A DNA stretch of 64,000 bases, from the NCBI RefSeq assembly GCF_003351145.1, contig NZ_QQSV01000005.1:80214-144213 (forward strand), written 5' to 3'. The translations under genes and the position numbers were made by a program. How positions within the stretch are numbered: position 1 is the first letter of the stretch; each line of letters starts with the position of its first letter. Positions 13,341 to 24,517 of this stretch are shown in pieces. The DNA comes from Meiothermus sp. QL-1 (lineage in GTDB: Bacteria; Deinococcota; Deinococci; Deinococcales; Thermaceae). The notes under the pieces are model-generated. The model was not told where the DNA came from and searched no databases. It was given only the letters and a program-made list of their open reading frames with translations.

Positions 13341-14260
13341 GCCCGTCCCACCGTGCCCATCAGCTCGAACTTTTCCTTGATAATCTGCTTCAAGTACTCC
13401 CGCCCCTTGCCCAGAAGCTTCCGGGGGTCGAACTCCCTGGGGTTGCCCATCACCACCTCGCGGATGCCAGCGGTGAAGGCCAGGCGCAGGTCGGTGTCAA
13501 TGTTGATTTTGGCGATGCCGTTCGGAATAGCCCGGCGGATATCGTCGTCGTGGATGCCGGTGGGGTCGCCCAGATCAGCCCCGGTGGCGCTCATCTTGTC
13601 CTTGAGCCACTGCGGCACCCCCGAGGAGCCGTGCAGGACGAGGGGAATGGAAACCCGCGCGGCAATCTGCTCGAGCCGAGCATGGTCGATATAGGGCCGC
13701 CCCTTGCCCTTGTAGGCCCCATGCGAGGTGCCGATGGCGATGGCCAGGTAGTCGATTCCGGTGGCTTCCACAAAGCGCTCGGCCTCCTCGGGGTCGGTGA
13801 GGAAGGCGTCCTTGGCGTCCACCACGATGTTGTCCTCGATGCCCTGCAGGCGCCCCAGCTCAGCCTCCACGCTCACCCCCACCGCGTGCGCGGCCTCCAC
13901 GCACTTTTTGGTCTCGCGCACGTTTTCTTCAAAGGGGTGGTGCGAGGCGTCAATCATCACGCTGGTAAACCCAGCGCGAAGGGCCTGCAGCACCATCTTG
14001 TAGTCGGCGCCGTGGTCGAGGTGCAGCACCACCGGCACGCTGACCCGGCTGGCCATGTCCTTGACCAGGTTGGCCAGGTTCTCCAAGCCCGCGTACTTCC
14101 GGGCCCCATCCGAGACCTGGATGAAGACCGGGGCCTTGAGGGCCTCGGCGGTCTCGAGGATGGCCTGGGTGATCTCTAGGTTGTTGGTGTTGAAGCTGGG
14201 CACGGCGTAGCCTTCGCGCCGCGCTTTGTTGAGGACGTCTTTACCTAGGGCCAACGGCAT
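13337..14260 (-). CDS. fba: Fructose-bisphosphate aldolase, class II
   Basis: A 307-residue zinc enzyme that condenses dihydroxyacetone phosphate with glyceraldehyde-3-phosphate (and possibly erythrose-4-phosphate) in the Calvin cycle. Zinc-ligand segments are visible: 'LHLDHGADY', '[15 protein letters not shown]', 'TSHGAYKG' and 'LHGSSGVP'. AGGAG lies 6 bases before the start at 14260, which makes a 20-base overlap with rpe. It is the seventh gene of the glpX-to-yqhA operon. Confidence 0.95.
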   Translation of the reverse strand: MPLALGKDVLNKARREGYAVPSFNTNNLEITQAILETAEALKAPVFIQVSDGARKYAGLENLANLVKDMASRVSVPVVLHLDHGADYKMVLQALRAGFTSVMIDASHHPFEENVRETKKCVEAAHAVGVSVEAELGRLQGIEDNIVVDAKDAFLTDPEEAERFVEATGIDYLAIAIGTSHGAYKGKGRPYIDHARLEQIAARVSIPLVLHGSSGVPQWLKDKMSATGADLGDPTGIHDDDIRRAIPNGIAKINIDTDLRLAFTAGIREVVMGNPREFDPRKLLGKGREYLKQIIKEKFELMGTVGRA

Positions 14261-14915
14261 AGGCTTCTCCTAACAGCTTCTCCATATTCTCGGCCACCGG
14301 CCGGTTGTTAAACAAGGCACTCCCCGCCACCACCACATCAGCCCCGGCCCGGTAGACCTCGGCCACGTTCTCGGGCTTGATGCCCCCGTCCACCTCAATC
14401 AGGCAGCCTGGATTCAGGTGCTCGCGCAACACGGCCAGCCGACGGATGCGCTCGGTACTGGCGGGAATGTACTTCTGCCCGCCAAAGCCGGGGTTCACAC
14501 TCATGATGAGGGCCAGGTCGAGTTCGGGCAGGAGGGGCAGCAGGGCCTCCAGCGGCGTAGCCGGGTTGATGGCCAGCCCAGCCTTTTTGCCCAGTTCCTT
14601 GACCTGCTGCACCGCGCGGTGGGCGTGGGGGGTGGCCTCAGCGTGCACCGTGATCCAGTCCGCCCCAGCCTGGGCGAAGTCCTTCAGGTAGCGCTCCGGC
14701 TCCACAATCATCAGGTGCACGTCCAGCGGGAGCCGGGTAACCCTGCGAATGGCCTCCACCACCAAGGGCCCAAAGGTCAGGTTGGGCACAAAGCGCCCGT
14801 CCATCACATCCAGGTGGATCCAGTCCACCCCCGCCGCCTCGGCCTCCTGAATCTGCTCGCCCAGCCGGGCGAAGTCGGCGGTGAGGATGGAGGGCGCCAC
14901 CCGCAGTTTAGGCAT
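14241..14915 (-). CDS. rpe: Ribulose-phosphate 3-epimerase
   Basis: A 224-residue TIM-barrel enzyme interconverting xylulose-5-phosphate and ribulose-5-phosphate, feeding phosphoribulokinase. Family segments: '[16 protein letters not shown]', '[18 protein letters not shown]', 'VHLMIVEPE', '[13 protein letters not shown]' and '[11 protein letters not shown]', holding the metal-binding His and Asp residues. It overlaps prk upstream by 8 bases and fba downstream by 20, so the message is tightly coupled. Confidence 0.96.
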   Translation of the reverse strand: MPKLRVAPSILTADFARLGEQIQEAEAAGVDWIHLDVMDGRFVPNLTFGPLVVEAIRRVTRLPLDVHLMIVEPERYLKDFAQAGADWITVHAEATPHAHRAVQQVKELGKKAGLAINPATPLEALLPLLPELDLALIMSVNPGFGGQKYIPASTERIRRLAVLREHLNPGCLIEVDGGIKPENVAEVYRAGADVVVAGSALFNNRPVAENMEKLLGEAYAVGPR

Positions 14916-15876
14916 AGGCCAGGGCTCCTTTTTGAATGGCCTGCTCGCGCATATGTACTAGATAATATGCGATGACGAGCTGGGTGAGGGCCAGGGGGTA
15001 GCTCTGGCCGCCCTTGTCCCAGAAGGTGCCGATGAGTTCGGGGTTGAAGTGCTCGGCATGGGGGCCCAACTGCTCCCAGATGAGCCGCTCAAAGACCGCT
15101 GCCCGTTCAGGCTCGAGGCCCCCCGAGATGTCCAGGATGTCGGCCTCCTTGCGGGCCTCGAGGCGGATCACCGCTGGCTCGTCCTCGAAGGCCGAGTGCA
15201 GCACCTCGGTCAGGTCGAGCCGGGGCAGGCTGCGCCGGAGAGTGATGCGCACCGAAAGGCTGCTGGGCTTCTCGGGGTCGTAGCCCGGCGGCCGGTAGAA
15301 GCGCACCACCATGTCTGCGTGCTCCTTCTGCGGCCAGATGTAGGCCTTGGAGTCGGGCATACGCCGCTCGATGTCAGCCACCACCTGCTCGGGGGTGTAG
15401 CCCCGCTTGGCCACATCGCGCTTGATCTTCCACTCCCTGCGCAGGTCTTCCTCGGGGTCAAGGTAGACCTTCAGGTGGTAGCGGTCGCGCATGCGCTCCG
15501 AGTAAAGGGTGAGCAGGCCCTCGAGCACCACCGCCCGGGGAATAAGTCGGTTGCCGTCCTGGATAGCCCGGGGCGGGGGCACGTACACCGGGGGGTCGAA
15601 GGTGCCGGTGGAGTGGTTGTAAACCGGCTTCAAAATGGGCTCCCCCATGGCCAACAGCCGCACGTGCTGCTCCATGATGTCCATGTAGTTGCACTCGGGG
15701 TTGAGGGGGGTGATCTGGAGCTCAGCCCGCTGCTTGCGGTCGTACTTGTGGTAGTCGTCCACGCAGATGTTGGTGGTGCGCTCCTGGCCCAGCAAGCGGG
15801 CGATCCCGCTGCTTATGGTGGTCTTCCCCACCCCCGAGTCGCCGGCGATGCCAAGCATAAAGGGCCTATGCGGCAT
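14908..15876 (-). CDS. prk: Phosphoribulokinase, cyanobacterial/plant class
   Basis: A 322-residue kinase that makes ribulose-1,5-bisphosphate, the RuBisCO substrate. The P-loop is GDSGVGKT (12-19), followed by '[13 protein letters not shown]', '[14 protein letters not shown]', 'VLEGLLTLY' and '[16 protein letters not shown]', the pattern of class II PRKs of cyanobacteria and plants rather than the proteobacterial class. Of the two regulatory cysteines of oxygenic phototrophs, Cys38 has its counterpart but the P-loop cysteine is Val16, so thioredoxin disulfide control is not expected. The start at 15876 follows AAAGGAGG; it overlaps cbbX by 11 bases. Confidence 0.93.
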   Translation of the reverse strand: MPHRPFMLGIAGDSGVGKTTISSGIARLLGQERTTNICVDDYHKYDRKQRAELQITPLNPECNYMDIMEQHVRLLAMGEPILKPVYNHSTGTFDPPVYVPPPRAIQDGNRLIPRAVVLEGLLTLYSERMRDRYHLKVYLDPEEDLRREWKIKRDVAKRGYTPEQVVADIERRMPDSKAYIWPQKEHADMVVRFYRPPGYDPEKPSSLSVRITLRRSLPRLDLTEVLHSAFEDEPAVIRLEARKEADILDISGGLEPERAAVFERLIWEQLGPHAEHFNPELIGTFWDKGGQSYPLALTQLVIAYYLVHMREQAIQKGALAYA

Positions 15877-16777
15877 CCTGGCCTCCTTTCTCCAGCTCTT
15901 CGCACTCCCGGAAGACCTCGCTGGCCCGGATATCCTCCTCGGCAATACGGCGCAGATCGTCGGGGGTCACCTGGCCCGCCCGCTCAAACAGCCGTTTGGC
16001 CTGGCGCAGCTTGAAACGGTCAATGGCGTTGCGAATGCTACGGGCGTTGGCGAAGTTGGGCAACCGCCTGCGGCAGCGCACGTAATCCACGAAGGCCCGC
16101 TCGGCGGCCTCGTCCAGGTAGTAGTTCTGCTCGGCAATCATGAGCTTGCCGATGGCCACCAGCTCCTCCTCGGTGTAGTCGGGGAAGCGGATGTGGTGGG
16201 CGATGCGCGAGCGCATCCCGGGGTTGAGCGAGAAGAACTGCTCCATCTTGTCCTCGTAGCCGGCCAGGATCACCACCAGGTCCTCGCGCTGGTTTTCCAT
16301 TACCTGGAGCAGAATCTCGATGGTCTCCTGGCCGTAGTCCCGCTCATTCTCGGCCCGGTAAAGGCTGTAGGCCTCGTCGATGAACAAGACCCCCCCCATG
16401 GCCCGCTTCAGCACTTCCTTGGTCTTGGGGGCGGTATGGCCGATGTACTGGCCCACCAGGTCGTCGCGGCTGGCCACCACCAGATGTTCACGCCGAATGT
16501 AGCCCAGCCGGTTTAGGATGGTGGCCATGCGCATGGCCACGGTGGTCTTGCCGGTGCCAGGGTTGCCGGTAAAGGCCATGTGCAAGACCGGACGGGTGGC
16601 CACCAGGCCCAGCTCCCGCCGCAGCTTATCCACCACCAGGTAGGCCGCAATCTCGTGGATGCGGGTCTTGACCGGTGCCAAGCCCACCAGCTCCCGGTCG
16701 AGGCGCTCCAGCACCTCGGGCACGCCGGTCTCCTGCAACAAGGCCTTTAGGTCGGTGGTGCTTACAGTCTCGGTCAT
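15866..16777 (-). CDS. cbbX: Red-type RuBisCO activase CbbX
   Basis: A 303-residue AAA+ ATPase that pulls the C-terminal tail of red-type RuBisCO to release inhibitory sugar phosphates. Walker A is GNPGTGKT (71-78), Walker B 'LFIDEA' (131-136), and the pore-loop segment [12 protein letters not shown] (111-122) is typical of CbbX. ATG at 16777 is chosen over GTG at 16783 because AAGGAAG is 5 bases before it. A G/C-rich hairpin separates it from cbbS. Its partner tail is present in CbbL ([11 protein letters not shown]). Confidence 0.97.
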   Translation of the reverse strand: MTETVSTTDLKALLQETGVPEVLERLDRELVGLAPVKTRIHEIAAYLVVDKLRRELGLVATRPVLHMAFTGNPGTGKTTVAMRMATILNRLGYIRREHLVVASRDDLVGQYIGHTAPKTKEVLKRAMGGVLFIDEAYSLYRAENERDYGQETIEILLQVMENQREDLVVILAGYEDKMEQFFSLNPGMRSRIAHHIRFPDYTEEELVAIGKLMIAEQNYYLDEAAERAFVDYVRCRRRLPNFANARSIRNAIDRFKLRQAKRLFERAGQVTPDDLRRIAEEDIRASEVFRECEELEKGGQDAA

Positions 16778-16798
16778 GGGCACTTCCTTTTAGGACAA

Positions 16799-16828
16799 CC
16801 CGCCCCCAGCCAGGGGCCGAGGGGCGGG
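16799..16828 (-). terminator. Hairpin between cbbS and cbbX
   Basis: CCCGCCCC (16799-16806) pairs with GGGGCGGG (16821-16828) around a 14-base loop. There is no U-run directly after it, so it is better read as an attenuator or 3'-stabilising stem giving more CbbL/CbbS than CbbX. Confidence 0.55.
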
Positions 16829-16838
16829 CCGGAGGGGG

Positions 16839-17261
16839 CTAGTAACGCTCTCCCGAGGGCTTATCGGTCACATAGGGCTCGAGGCCGTACTTCTGCACCC
16901 GCCCATCCGACCAGACCATGCGCTTCAGGCGGAAGCCAGGGTCGTCCTGGGTGGGCCGGTGGGCGATGAAGCTCACCCGCTGGGCCTGCCACATGGGGCT
17001 GGGGTCGTAGCCGTTGATCTTGATGTAGTGCTTGGGGAAGGCCTCGCGGCACTTCTTGAACTCGTACATGGCCGCCGCCGGGTCCTCCAGGTCGAACATG
17101 GGCAGGCCCCACATGTTCCAGTAGATGTTGTAGGGGTTGGGGTCGTCGGTGTACTCAATCGAGACCGCCCAGCCGTTCTGGATGATGTAGCGGATCTGCT
17201 TTTCGATCTGCTCGTCGGTAAGGTCTGGGAGGAAGGAAAAAGTCCCCTGATGGATGCGCAT
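16839..17261 (-). CDS. cbbS: RuBisCO small subunit, red form I
   Basis: A 140-residue small subunit. The N-terminus MRIHQGTFSFLPDLTDEQI and the middle 'YWNMWGLPMFDLEDP' are diagnostic of the red lineage (form IC/ID), which also has the longer C-terminus seen here ending in GERY. The start at 17261 follows AAGGAGG by 6 bases; the upstream in-frame ATG at 17276 overlaps cbbL and lacks a site. Four dimers of CbbL plus eight of this protein would form the L8S8 enzyme. Confidence 0.97.
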   Translation of the reverse strand: MRIHQGTFSFLPDLTDEQIEKQIRYIIQNGWAVSIEYTDDPNPYNIYWNMWGLPMFDLEDPAAAMYEFKKCREAFPKHYIKINGYDPSPMWQAQRVSFIAHRPTQDDPGFRLKRMVWSDGRVQKYGLEPYVTDKPSGERY

Positions 17262-17272
17262 GATTGCCTCCT

Positions 17273-19725
<2,453 letters not shown>

Positions 19726-19748
19726 CCATCACCTCCTTTGGTGAGTTC

Positions 19749-19804
19749 AGCGTAGGTGCTCGTGACAAATAGCGCAAGTTTGTTTTGAAAGTTTTTGATA
19801 AACT
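19749..19804. promoter_or_regulatory. Divergent cbb operon / cbbR promoter region
   Basis: Leftward operon promoter: -35 TTGCGC (19777-19772) and -10 TACGCT (19754-19749), 17-base spacer, start near 19742. Rightward cbbR: -10 TAAACT (19799-19804), six bases before its ATG, so leaderless. The A/T-rich stretch between (19779-19804) has repeated TTTTGAAA/TTTTTGATA elements that could be the LysR-type binding site; no perfect T-N11-A palindrome was identified. Confidence 0.6.
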
Positions 19805-19810
19805 GGTCTT

Positions 19811-20704
19811 ATGCTTGAGCGCCGCCCCTTCCCCAACCCCCAGTCGCTGCGGGTGTTCCTAAGCGTGGTGCAGGAGGGCAGCGTGGGCCGCGCAGCCCTA
19901 AGCCTGGGCATGACCCAGCCCGGGGTAAGCCAACACATCCGGGCCCTCGAGGCCCAGCTCGGCCACACCCTTTTCCACCGCCAGGGCCGCCGACTGGTGC
20001 TGACCAAGACCGGCCAGGACCTGCTGCCCGAGGCCAAACGGGCCGTGCAGGCCCTGGAGGAGTTCATGCAGGCCGCCCAGGCCCTCGAGCGCTTAGAACG
20101 AGGGCGGGTGGAGATAGGCGCCGCCACCACCATGGCGGTCTACGTGCTGCCTCGCTACCTCACCGAGTTCAAGCGGCTTTACCCCGAAATCCGGGTCAAG
20201 CTGGAAAGCGGCAGCTCCGAACGGCTTACCCAGCGGCTCTTGCAGGGGGAGATCGAGCTTGCAGTGGTGGAGTCGGTGGAGCACCTGGAGGGCTTTGAGC
20301 GCACCCTCTTCTACGAGGACGAGCTGGTGGTCATCGTGCCCCCCGAGCACCCCTGGGCCAAAAAAGAAGACATTAATCCCGAGCAGTTAGTCGAAGTCCC
20401 GCTTATCGTGCGGGACCCCAACGCCATGACCTACCGGGTGCTGGGCTCGGCCCTGGAACAGGCCGGGCTGGAGATCAACCCGGTCTTCTACACCGACAAC
20501 CACGAGGTGACCAAACGGCTGGTGCTCGAGGGGGCCGGGGTGGGCATCGTCTCCAGCGTGGTGGTGCGGCCCAACGTAAAGGTGGGCAACCTGCGGGCCT
20601 TGCGCATCCGGGGAATGGAGCTCAGGCGGCTTTTCTGGCTCATCTACCCCGCCCAAGCCGGCAACCCCGCGGCCGAGGCCTTGCGGGCCATGCTGACCTC
20701 CTGA
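19811..20704 (+). CDS. cbbR: LysR-type regulator, probable CbbR
   Basis: A 297-residue LysR-family regulator: winged helix-turn-helix in the first about 65 residues ('GRAALSLGMTQPGVSQHIRA') and a periplasmic-binding-like effector domain from about residue 90. It is divergent from the RuBisCO operon with 85 bases between starts, the classical position of CbbR, which senses Calvin-cycle or redox metabolites and activates cbb genes. The name rests on context plus family; sequence alone does not separate CbbR from CysB- or other LysR-type regulators. Confidence 0.85.
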   Translation: MLERRPFPNPQSLRVFLSVVQEGSVGRAALSLGMTQPGVSQHIRALEAQLGHTLFHRQGRRLVLTKTGQDLLPEAKRAVQALEEFMQAAQALERLERGRVEIGAATTMAVYVLPRYLTEFKRLYPEIRVKLESGSSERLTQRLLQGEIELAVVESVEHLEGFERTLFYEDELVVIVPPEHPWAKKEDINPEQLVEVPLIVRDPNAMTYRVLGSALEQAGLEINPVFYTDNHEVTKRLVLEGAGVGIVSSVVVRPNVKVGNLRALRIRGMELRRLFWLIYPAQAGNPAAEALRAMLTS

Positions 20705-20706
20705 GA

Positions 20707-22404
20707 CTAGGGCAGATTGACCGCGCTAATCCGGTTTTCCAGAAGGGACCCCGCGGGTCGTCCGGCGGCCTCCATGGCCTGCAGGTAGGCTTGGAGGGCG
20801 TCCAGGTCGAGCGGCCCCCCCACGCGCTCGGTGCCCTCGCGCAGCACGGTGAAGTTATCCCCTCCCTCGGCCAGGAAGCTGTTGACCGTCACCCGGTAGC
20901 GCCCATCGGGCAGAAGCTCCTGTCCGTTGAGGCGGATGCTGAGGACCCGCTCGCCCTTGGGCCGGCGGGCATCCCAGGTGTAGCTGAAGCCCTGCGAGAC
21001 CTGCAGGATGCGGTTGCGGCCCGGCTCGGGGTTGTCGAACTGCTGCTCGAGCAGGGCCCTGATCTGAGTCCCGGTGAGGGTCATCACCACCAGGGTGTTG
21101 CCAAAAGGCTGCACGGTGAAGAGGTCCCCGTAGGTGACGGTGCGGTTCGGGCTGGGGTTCGGGGGCAGGTCGGCCCGGATTCCCCCAGGGTTCATGAAGG
21201 CCACCACCGCGCCCCCTTTGGCCGGGTCGCGGGTGGCCGCGAGCTGCGCATCGGCAATCAGGTTGCCCAGGGCGCTCTCCCCTGCGGGGCTGGCCTCGCG
21301 CCTGATCTGCTCAACCGCCAGCCGGGCCACCGGCTGGTTGGCGATGGGGTCGGCGATGGCCCGGGCCTGGTTCACCAAGGCGGTCATCTCGGGGTCCTTG
21401 GCCAGCCGGGCCGCATCCACCACCAGGTTGGCCGCGCGGGCCGCTACCACATCCCGGGTCCTTGGGTCGATGCTGAGGTCGATCTGGGTCAGAAGCCGCC
21501 CGTTGGCATCGGCCTGGGTCACCAGCCGCCCATCCACCCGGCACAGGTAGCCCCGGTGGGTGTGGCCCGAGACCACCACGTCCACCGCACGGTCCAGCCG
21601 GCGCACGATGTCTACGATGGGGCCGCTGAGCGATGTGCAGTTGGGCTCGTCGAAGGGTTCCCGTGCGAACCCTCCCTCGTGCACCAGGGCCACGATGGCT
21701 TCGACCCCCCGCGCCCGGATCTCGGGGATTACCCGGTTGATGGCCTCGGCCTCATCGGTGAAATCCAGGCCGGCTATCCCGCTGGGCGGAACGATGCTGG
21801 GGGTACCCCGAAGCACCGCGCCCACAAAAGCCACCTCCACCCCACCCACCCGCTGCACCACGTAGGGGGGGAAGAGGGGCCGGCCCGTGGCCCTGTCCAG
21901 CACGTTGGCGGCGATGTAGGGGAACCGGGCCCCCTCATAGGTCCCGAGCCGGCAGGCCCGGCTGGGGTCGTAGGCCTCCTGGCAACCGCCGCGCTGGATG
22001 CGCTGGAGTTCCTTGAGGCCCTTGTCGAACTCATGGTTGCCCAAAGCACTCACCGCCATGCCCATCCGGTTGAGGGCCATAATGGTGGGCTCATCGGCCA
22101 GGAGGGCCGAGATGAGGGGGGTGGCCCCGATCAGGTCACCCGCCCCCACGAAGACGGTGTGGGGGTTCCGCGCCCGCATCTCTTTGACCAGGGTGGCCAG
22201 GGCCTCCACCCCCCCGGCCTGGATGCTCACCCGGCGGCTGCGGTCGTTTGGGTCGGGGACGCTAAAGTTTTGGGGCAACAAGGCCCCGTGCAGGTCGTTT
22301 ATAGCCAAAACCGTAACCGTGAGGGTCTGGCCCTGGCCAAGCACGAAAACCAGGGCCACCAGCGCTAAAAAGAGCGGGAGCACTGCCATCCAAACACGCC
22401 GCAT
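20707..22404 (-). CDS. Secreted 5'-nucleotidase / 2',3'-cyclic phosphodiesterase family protein
   Basis: A 565-residue exported metallophosphatase. A signal peptide (MRRVWMAVLPLFLALVALVF) precedes the calcineurin-like domain with motifs 'AINDLHG', 'GAGDLIGATP', 'GNHEFDKG' and 'VSGHTHRG', which supply two-metal ligands. The C-terminal half is the 5'-nucleotidase substrate domain ('NPGGIRADLP', 'PFGNTLVVMTLTG'). It would release nucleosides and phosphate outside the membrane. The ATG at 22404 is chosen because the signal peptide starts there with GGAGGAG upstream. It converges with cbbR two bases away. Confidence 0.92.
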   Translation of the reverse strand: MRRVWMAVLPLFLALVALVFVLGQGQTLTVTVLAINDLHGALLPQNFSVPDPNDRSRRVSIQAGGVEALATLVKEMRARNPHTVFVGAGDLIGATPLISALLADEPTIMALNRMGMAVSALGNHEFDKGLKELQRIQRGGCQEAYDPSRACRLGTYEGARFPYIAANVLDRATGRPLFPPYVVQRVGGVEVAFVGAVLRGTPSIVPPSGIAGLDFTDEAEAINRVIPEIRARGVEAIVALVHEGGFAREPFDEPNCTSLSGPIVDIVRRLDRAVDVVVSGHTHRGYLCRVDGRLVTQADANGRLLTQIDLSIDPRTRDVVAARAANLVVDAARLAKDPEMTALVNQARAIADPIANQPVARLAVEQIRREASPAGESALGNLIADAQLAATRDPAKGGAVVAFMNPGGIRADLPPNPSPNRTVTYGDLFTVQPFGNTLVVMTLTGTQIRALLEQQFDNPEPGRNRILQVSQGFSYTWDARRPKGERVLSIRLNGQELLPDGRYRVTVNSFLAEGGDNFTVLREGTERVGGPLDLDALQAYLQAMEAAGRPAGSLLENRISAVNLP

Positions 22405-22478
22405 TTCATACCCTCCTCCATGCGAGGATAAGGCCCCCACGTCAGGCCTCGGTAGGGACGGCTTCGTAACCCAGGCCC

Positions 22479-22520
22479 TTGAACCCCAGGGCAGCAATAT
22501 TTACCCTTTTTGTAAGGTAA
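22479..22520 (+). promoter_or_regulatory. Promoter and inverted repeat upstream of the selenium-binding-protein operon
   Basis: TTGAAC (22479-22484) and TACCCT (22502-22507) are 17 bases apart. Overlapping the -10 and the expected start is an inverted repeat TTACC-N10-GGTAA (22501-22520), a plausible repressor site. AGGAGG precedes the ATG at 22543. Confidence 0.55.
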
Positions 22521-22542
22521 TCAGAAAAGCAGGAGGTGCAGC

Positions 22543-23931
22543 ATGGCCCTGTGGCAACCCGACCCAAGCTTCTACCCCTCGCCCCGCGCCGCTATGAAGG
22601 CCCCCCCTGAGGAGCTGGCCTACGTGGTCTGGCTGAACGCCGACCGCAGCCAGCCCGACCGGATCGCGGTGGTGGACGTGAACCCGGGCTCGAGCCGCTA
22701 CGCCCAGGTGATCGGCCACGCCGAGATGCCCTACACCGGGGGGGAGCTCCACCACTTTGGCTGGAACGCCTGCAGCTCCATGCTCTGCCCCCAGGCCCCC
22801 CACCCCCATGTGGAGCGGCGCTACCTGGTGGTGCCGGATATCAAAAGCTCGCACATCACCATCCTGGACACCAAGCCCGACCCCACCTGCCCCAAGGTAG
22901 TCAAGGTCATCGAGCCCAAGACCTTAGCCGAGCGCACCGGCTACAGCCGGCCCCATACCGTGCACTGCGGGCCCGATGGCGTCTACATCTCGGCCCTAGG
23001 CAGCCCTGAAGGAGAGGGCCCCGGGGGCATCATGGTGCTGGAGCACGAAAGCCTGGAGCCTCTAGGTCGCTGGGAAATCGACCGAGGGGACCAGTACCTA
23101 CACTACGACTTCTGGTGGCACCTGGGCTACGACACCCTGATCTCCAGTGAATGGGGCACCCCGCGCATGGTGGAGCAGGGCCTGCTGGGCGAGGAGCTTT
23201 TGGCCGGGAGATACGGCCACCGGCTCCACTTCTGGGACATAGCCCGCCGCCGTCGCCTCCAGGCCCTGGACCTGGGGGCCGAGCACCAGATGGCCCTGGA
23301 GCTCCGACCGGCCCACGACCCCACCCGGGCCTACGGCTTTTTGAACTCGGTGGTCTCGCTCAAGGACCTCTCGGCCTCGGTCTGGCTTTGGTACCGCCAG
23401 AATGGAGCCTGGGCGGTGCAGAAGGTCATCGAGATTCCCGCCGAGCCCGCCGAAGAGGACCTGCTGCCCCCCATCCTGAAACCCTTCAAGGCGGTGCCCC
23501 CCCTGATCACCGACATCAACCTGAGCGTGGATGACCGCTTCTTGTACGTGGCCTGCTGGGGCACCGGAGAGCTGAGGCAGTACGAGGTTTCCAACCCCTT
23601 CGAGCCCCGCCTCACGGGAAGCCTTAGGATTGGCGGCATCGTGCGGAAAGCGGGCCATCCTGCGGCCCAGGGCCCCCTGAACGGCGGCCCCCAGATGGTG
23701 GAGGTGAGCCGCGACGGGCGGCACATCTACTTCACCAACTCCCTCTACCTGCCCTGGGATGCGCAGTTCTACCCCGAGGGCATCCGGGGCTGGATGGTCA
23801 AGGCCGAGGCCGACCCCGAGGGGGGGCTCCGTTGGGACGAGCGCTTCTTCATTGACTTCGGCCCCAACCGGGCCCACCAGGTGCGGCTGCAAGGGGGCGA
23901 CGCCTCGAGCGACGCCTACTGCTTCCCCTGA
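22543..23931 (+). CDS. Selenium-binding protein 56 family (methanethiol oxidase type)
   Basis: A 462-residue beta-propeller protein of the SBP56/SELENBP1 family. Characterised members oxidise methanethiol to formaldehyde, H2S and H2O2 and need copper. Family motifs seen: 'HHFGWNACSSM' (the conserved reactive-Cys region), 'PHTVHCGPDGVYISALG', 'YDFWWHLGYDTLISSEWGTP', 'LITDINLSVDDRFLYVACWGTGELRQY' (a stretch of about residues 324-350) and the C-terminal 'AHQVRLQGGDASSDAYC'. It heads an operon with a membrane protein (TGATG overlap) and an ICMT-like methyltransferase. Confidence 0.9.
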   Translation: MALWQPDPSFYPSPRAAMKAPPEELAYVVWLNADRSQPDRIAVVDVNPGSSRYAQVIGHAEMPYTGGELHHFGWNACSSMLCPQAPHPHVERRYLVVPDIKSSHITILDTKPDPTCPKVVKVIEPKTLAERTGYSRPHTVHCGPDGVYISALGSPEGEGPGGIMVLEHESLEPLGRWEIDRGDQYLHYDFWWHLGYDTLISSEWGTPRMVEQGLLGEELLAGRYGHRLHFWDIARRRRLQALDLGAEHQMALELRPAHDPTRAYGFLNSVVSLKDLSASVWLWYRQNGAWAVQKVIEIPAEPAEEDLLPPILKPFKAVPPLITDINLSVDDRFLYVACWGTGELRQYEVSNPFEPRLTGSLRIGGIVRKAGHPAAQGPLNGGPQMVEVSRDGRHIYFTNSLYLPWDAQFYPEGIRGWMVKAEADPEGGLRWDERFFIDFGPNRAHQVRLQGGDASSDAYCFP

Positions 23932-24515
23932 TGGAGCCCCTCCTACCCTCTGTGGCCCTGATGGGGGCCCTCCACGGCCTCAACCCGGCCATGGGCTGGC
24001 TCTTCGCGGTGGCCCGGGGCTTGCAGGAAAGGCGGCTGGGGGCTTTGCTGGGGGCGCTGGGCCCTATTGCGCTGGGCCATACCGCGGCGGTTGGGGTCAT
24101 GCTCGCGCCCCTTTGGGCCCTGGACCTCCTGCTGCCCACCACCGAACTGCGACCCTGGCTGGGCCTGGGCCTGATCGGTTTTGCCCTGTGGCGCAGCCGA
24201 AAACCCTGGCATCCGGTGGGCCGGATGCGGGCTGGGGCCTTGGAGCTTTCGGCCTGGTCCTTCCTGCTCACCCTGGGCCACGGAGCGGGGCTCATGCTCC
24301 TGCCCTTTCTATGCGCTTCTGGGGCCCTTCGGGGGCTGGAGGCCCTGGCGGTGCACAGCCTGAGCACCCTTCTGGTCATGGCCCTGGCGGCCCTGCTGGC
24401 CTACCGGCTGGGGCTACACCTTTTGCCGCGGCTTTGGATTAACTTTGATAGAGTCTGGCTCTGGGCGCTGGGAACGATGGGGCTGGCCAGCCTGGGCATG
24501 GGCCTTGCAGGGTAG
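23931..24515 (+). CDS. Polytopic membrane protein co-transcribed with the SBP56 gene
   Basis: A 194-residue protein with about five or six hydrophobic helices. Histidine-bearing helix ends 'LHGLNPAMGW', 'LGHTAAVG' and 'LGHGAGLML' recall metal or sulfite transporters such as NicO/HupE or TauE-like families, but similarity is too weak to name one. Its ATG overlaps the SBP56 stop (TGATG), so expression is coupled. A role in supplying metal to, or exporting a product of, the SBP56 enzyme is inference. Confidence 0.7.
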   Translation: MEPLLPSVALMGALHGLNPAMGWLFAVARGLQERRLGALLGALGPIALGHTAAVGVMLAPLWALDLLLPTTELRPWLGLGLIGFALWRSRKPWHPVGRMRAGALELSAWSFLLTLGHGAGLMLLPFLCASGALRGLEALAVHSLSTLLVMALAALLAYRLGLHLLPRLWINFDRVWLWALGTMGLASLGMGLAG

Positions 24516-24517
24516 CC

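Noticed and set aside
20791..22368. A 525-codon open frame opposite the 5'-nucleotidase gene
   Set aside because: Antisense shadow of a well-supported gene with low-complexity His/Gly/Pro-rich translation and no ribosome site.
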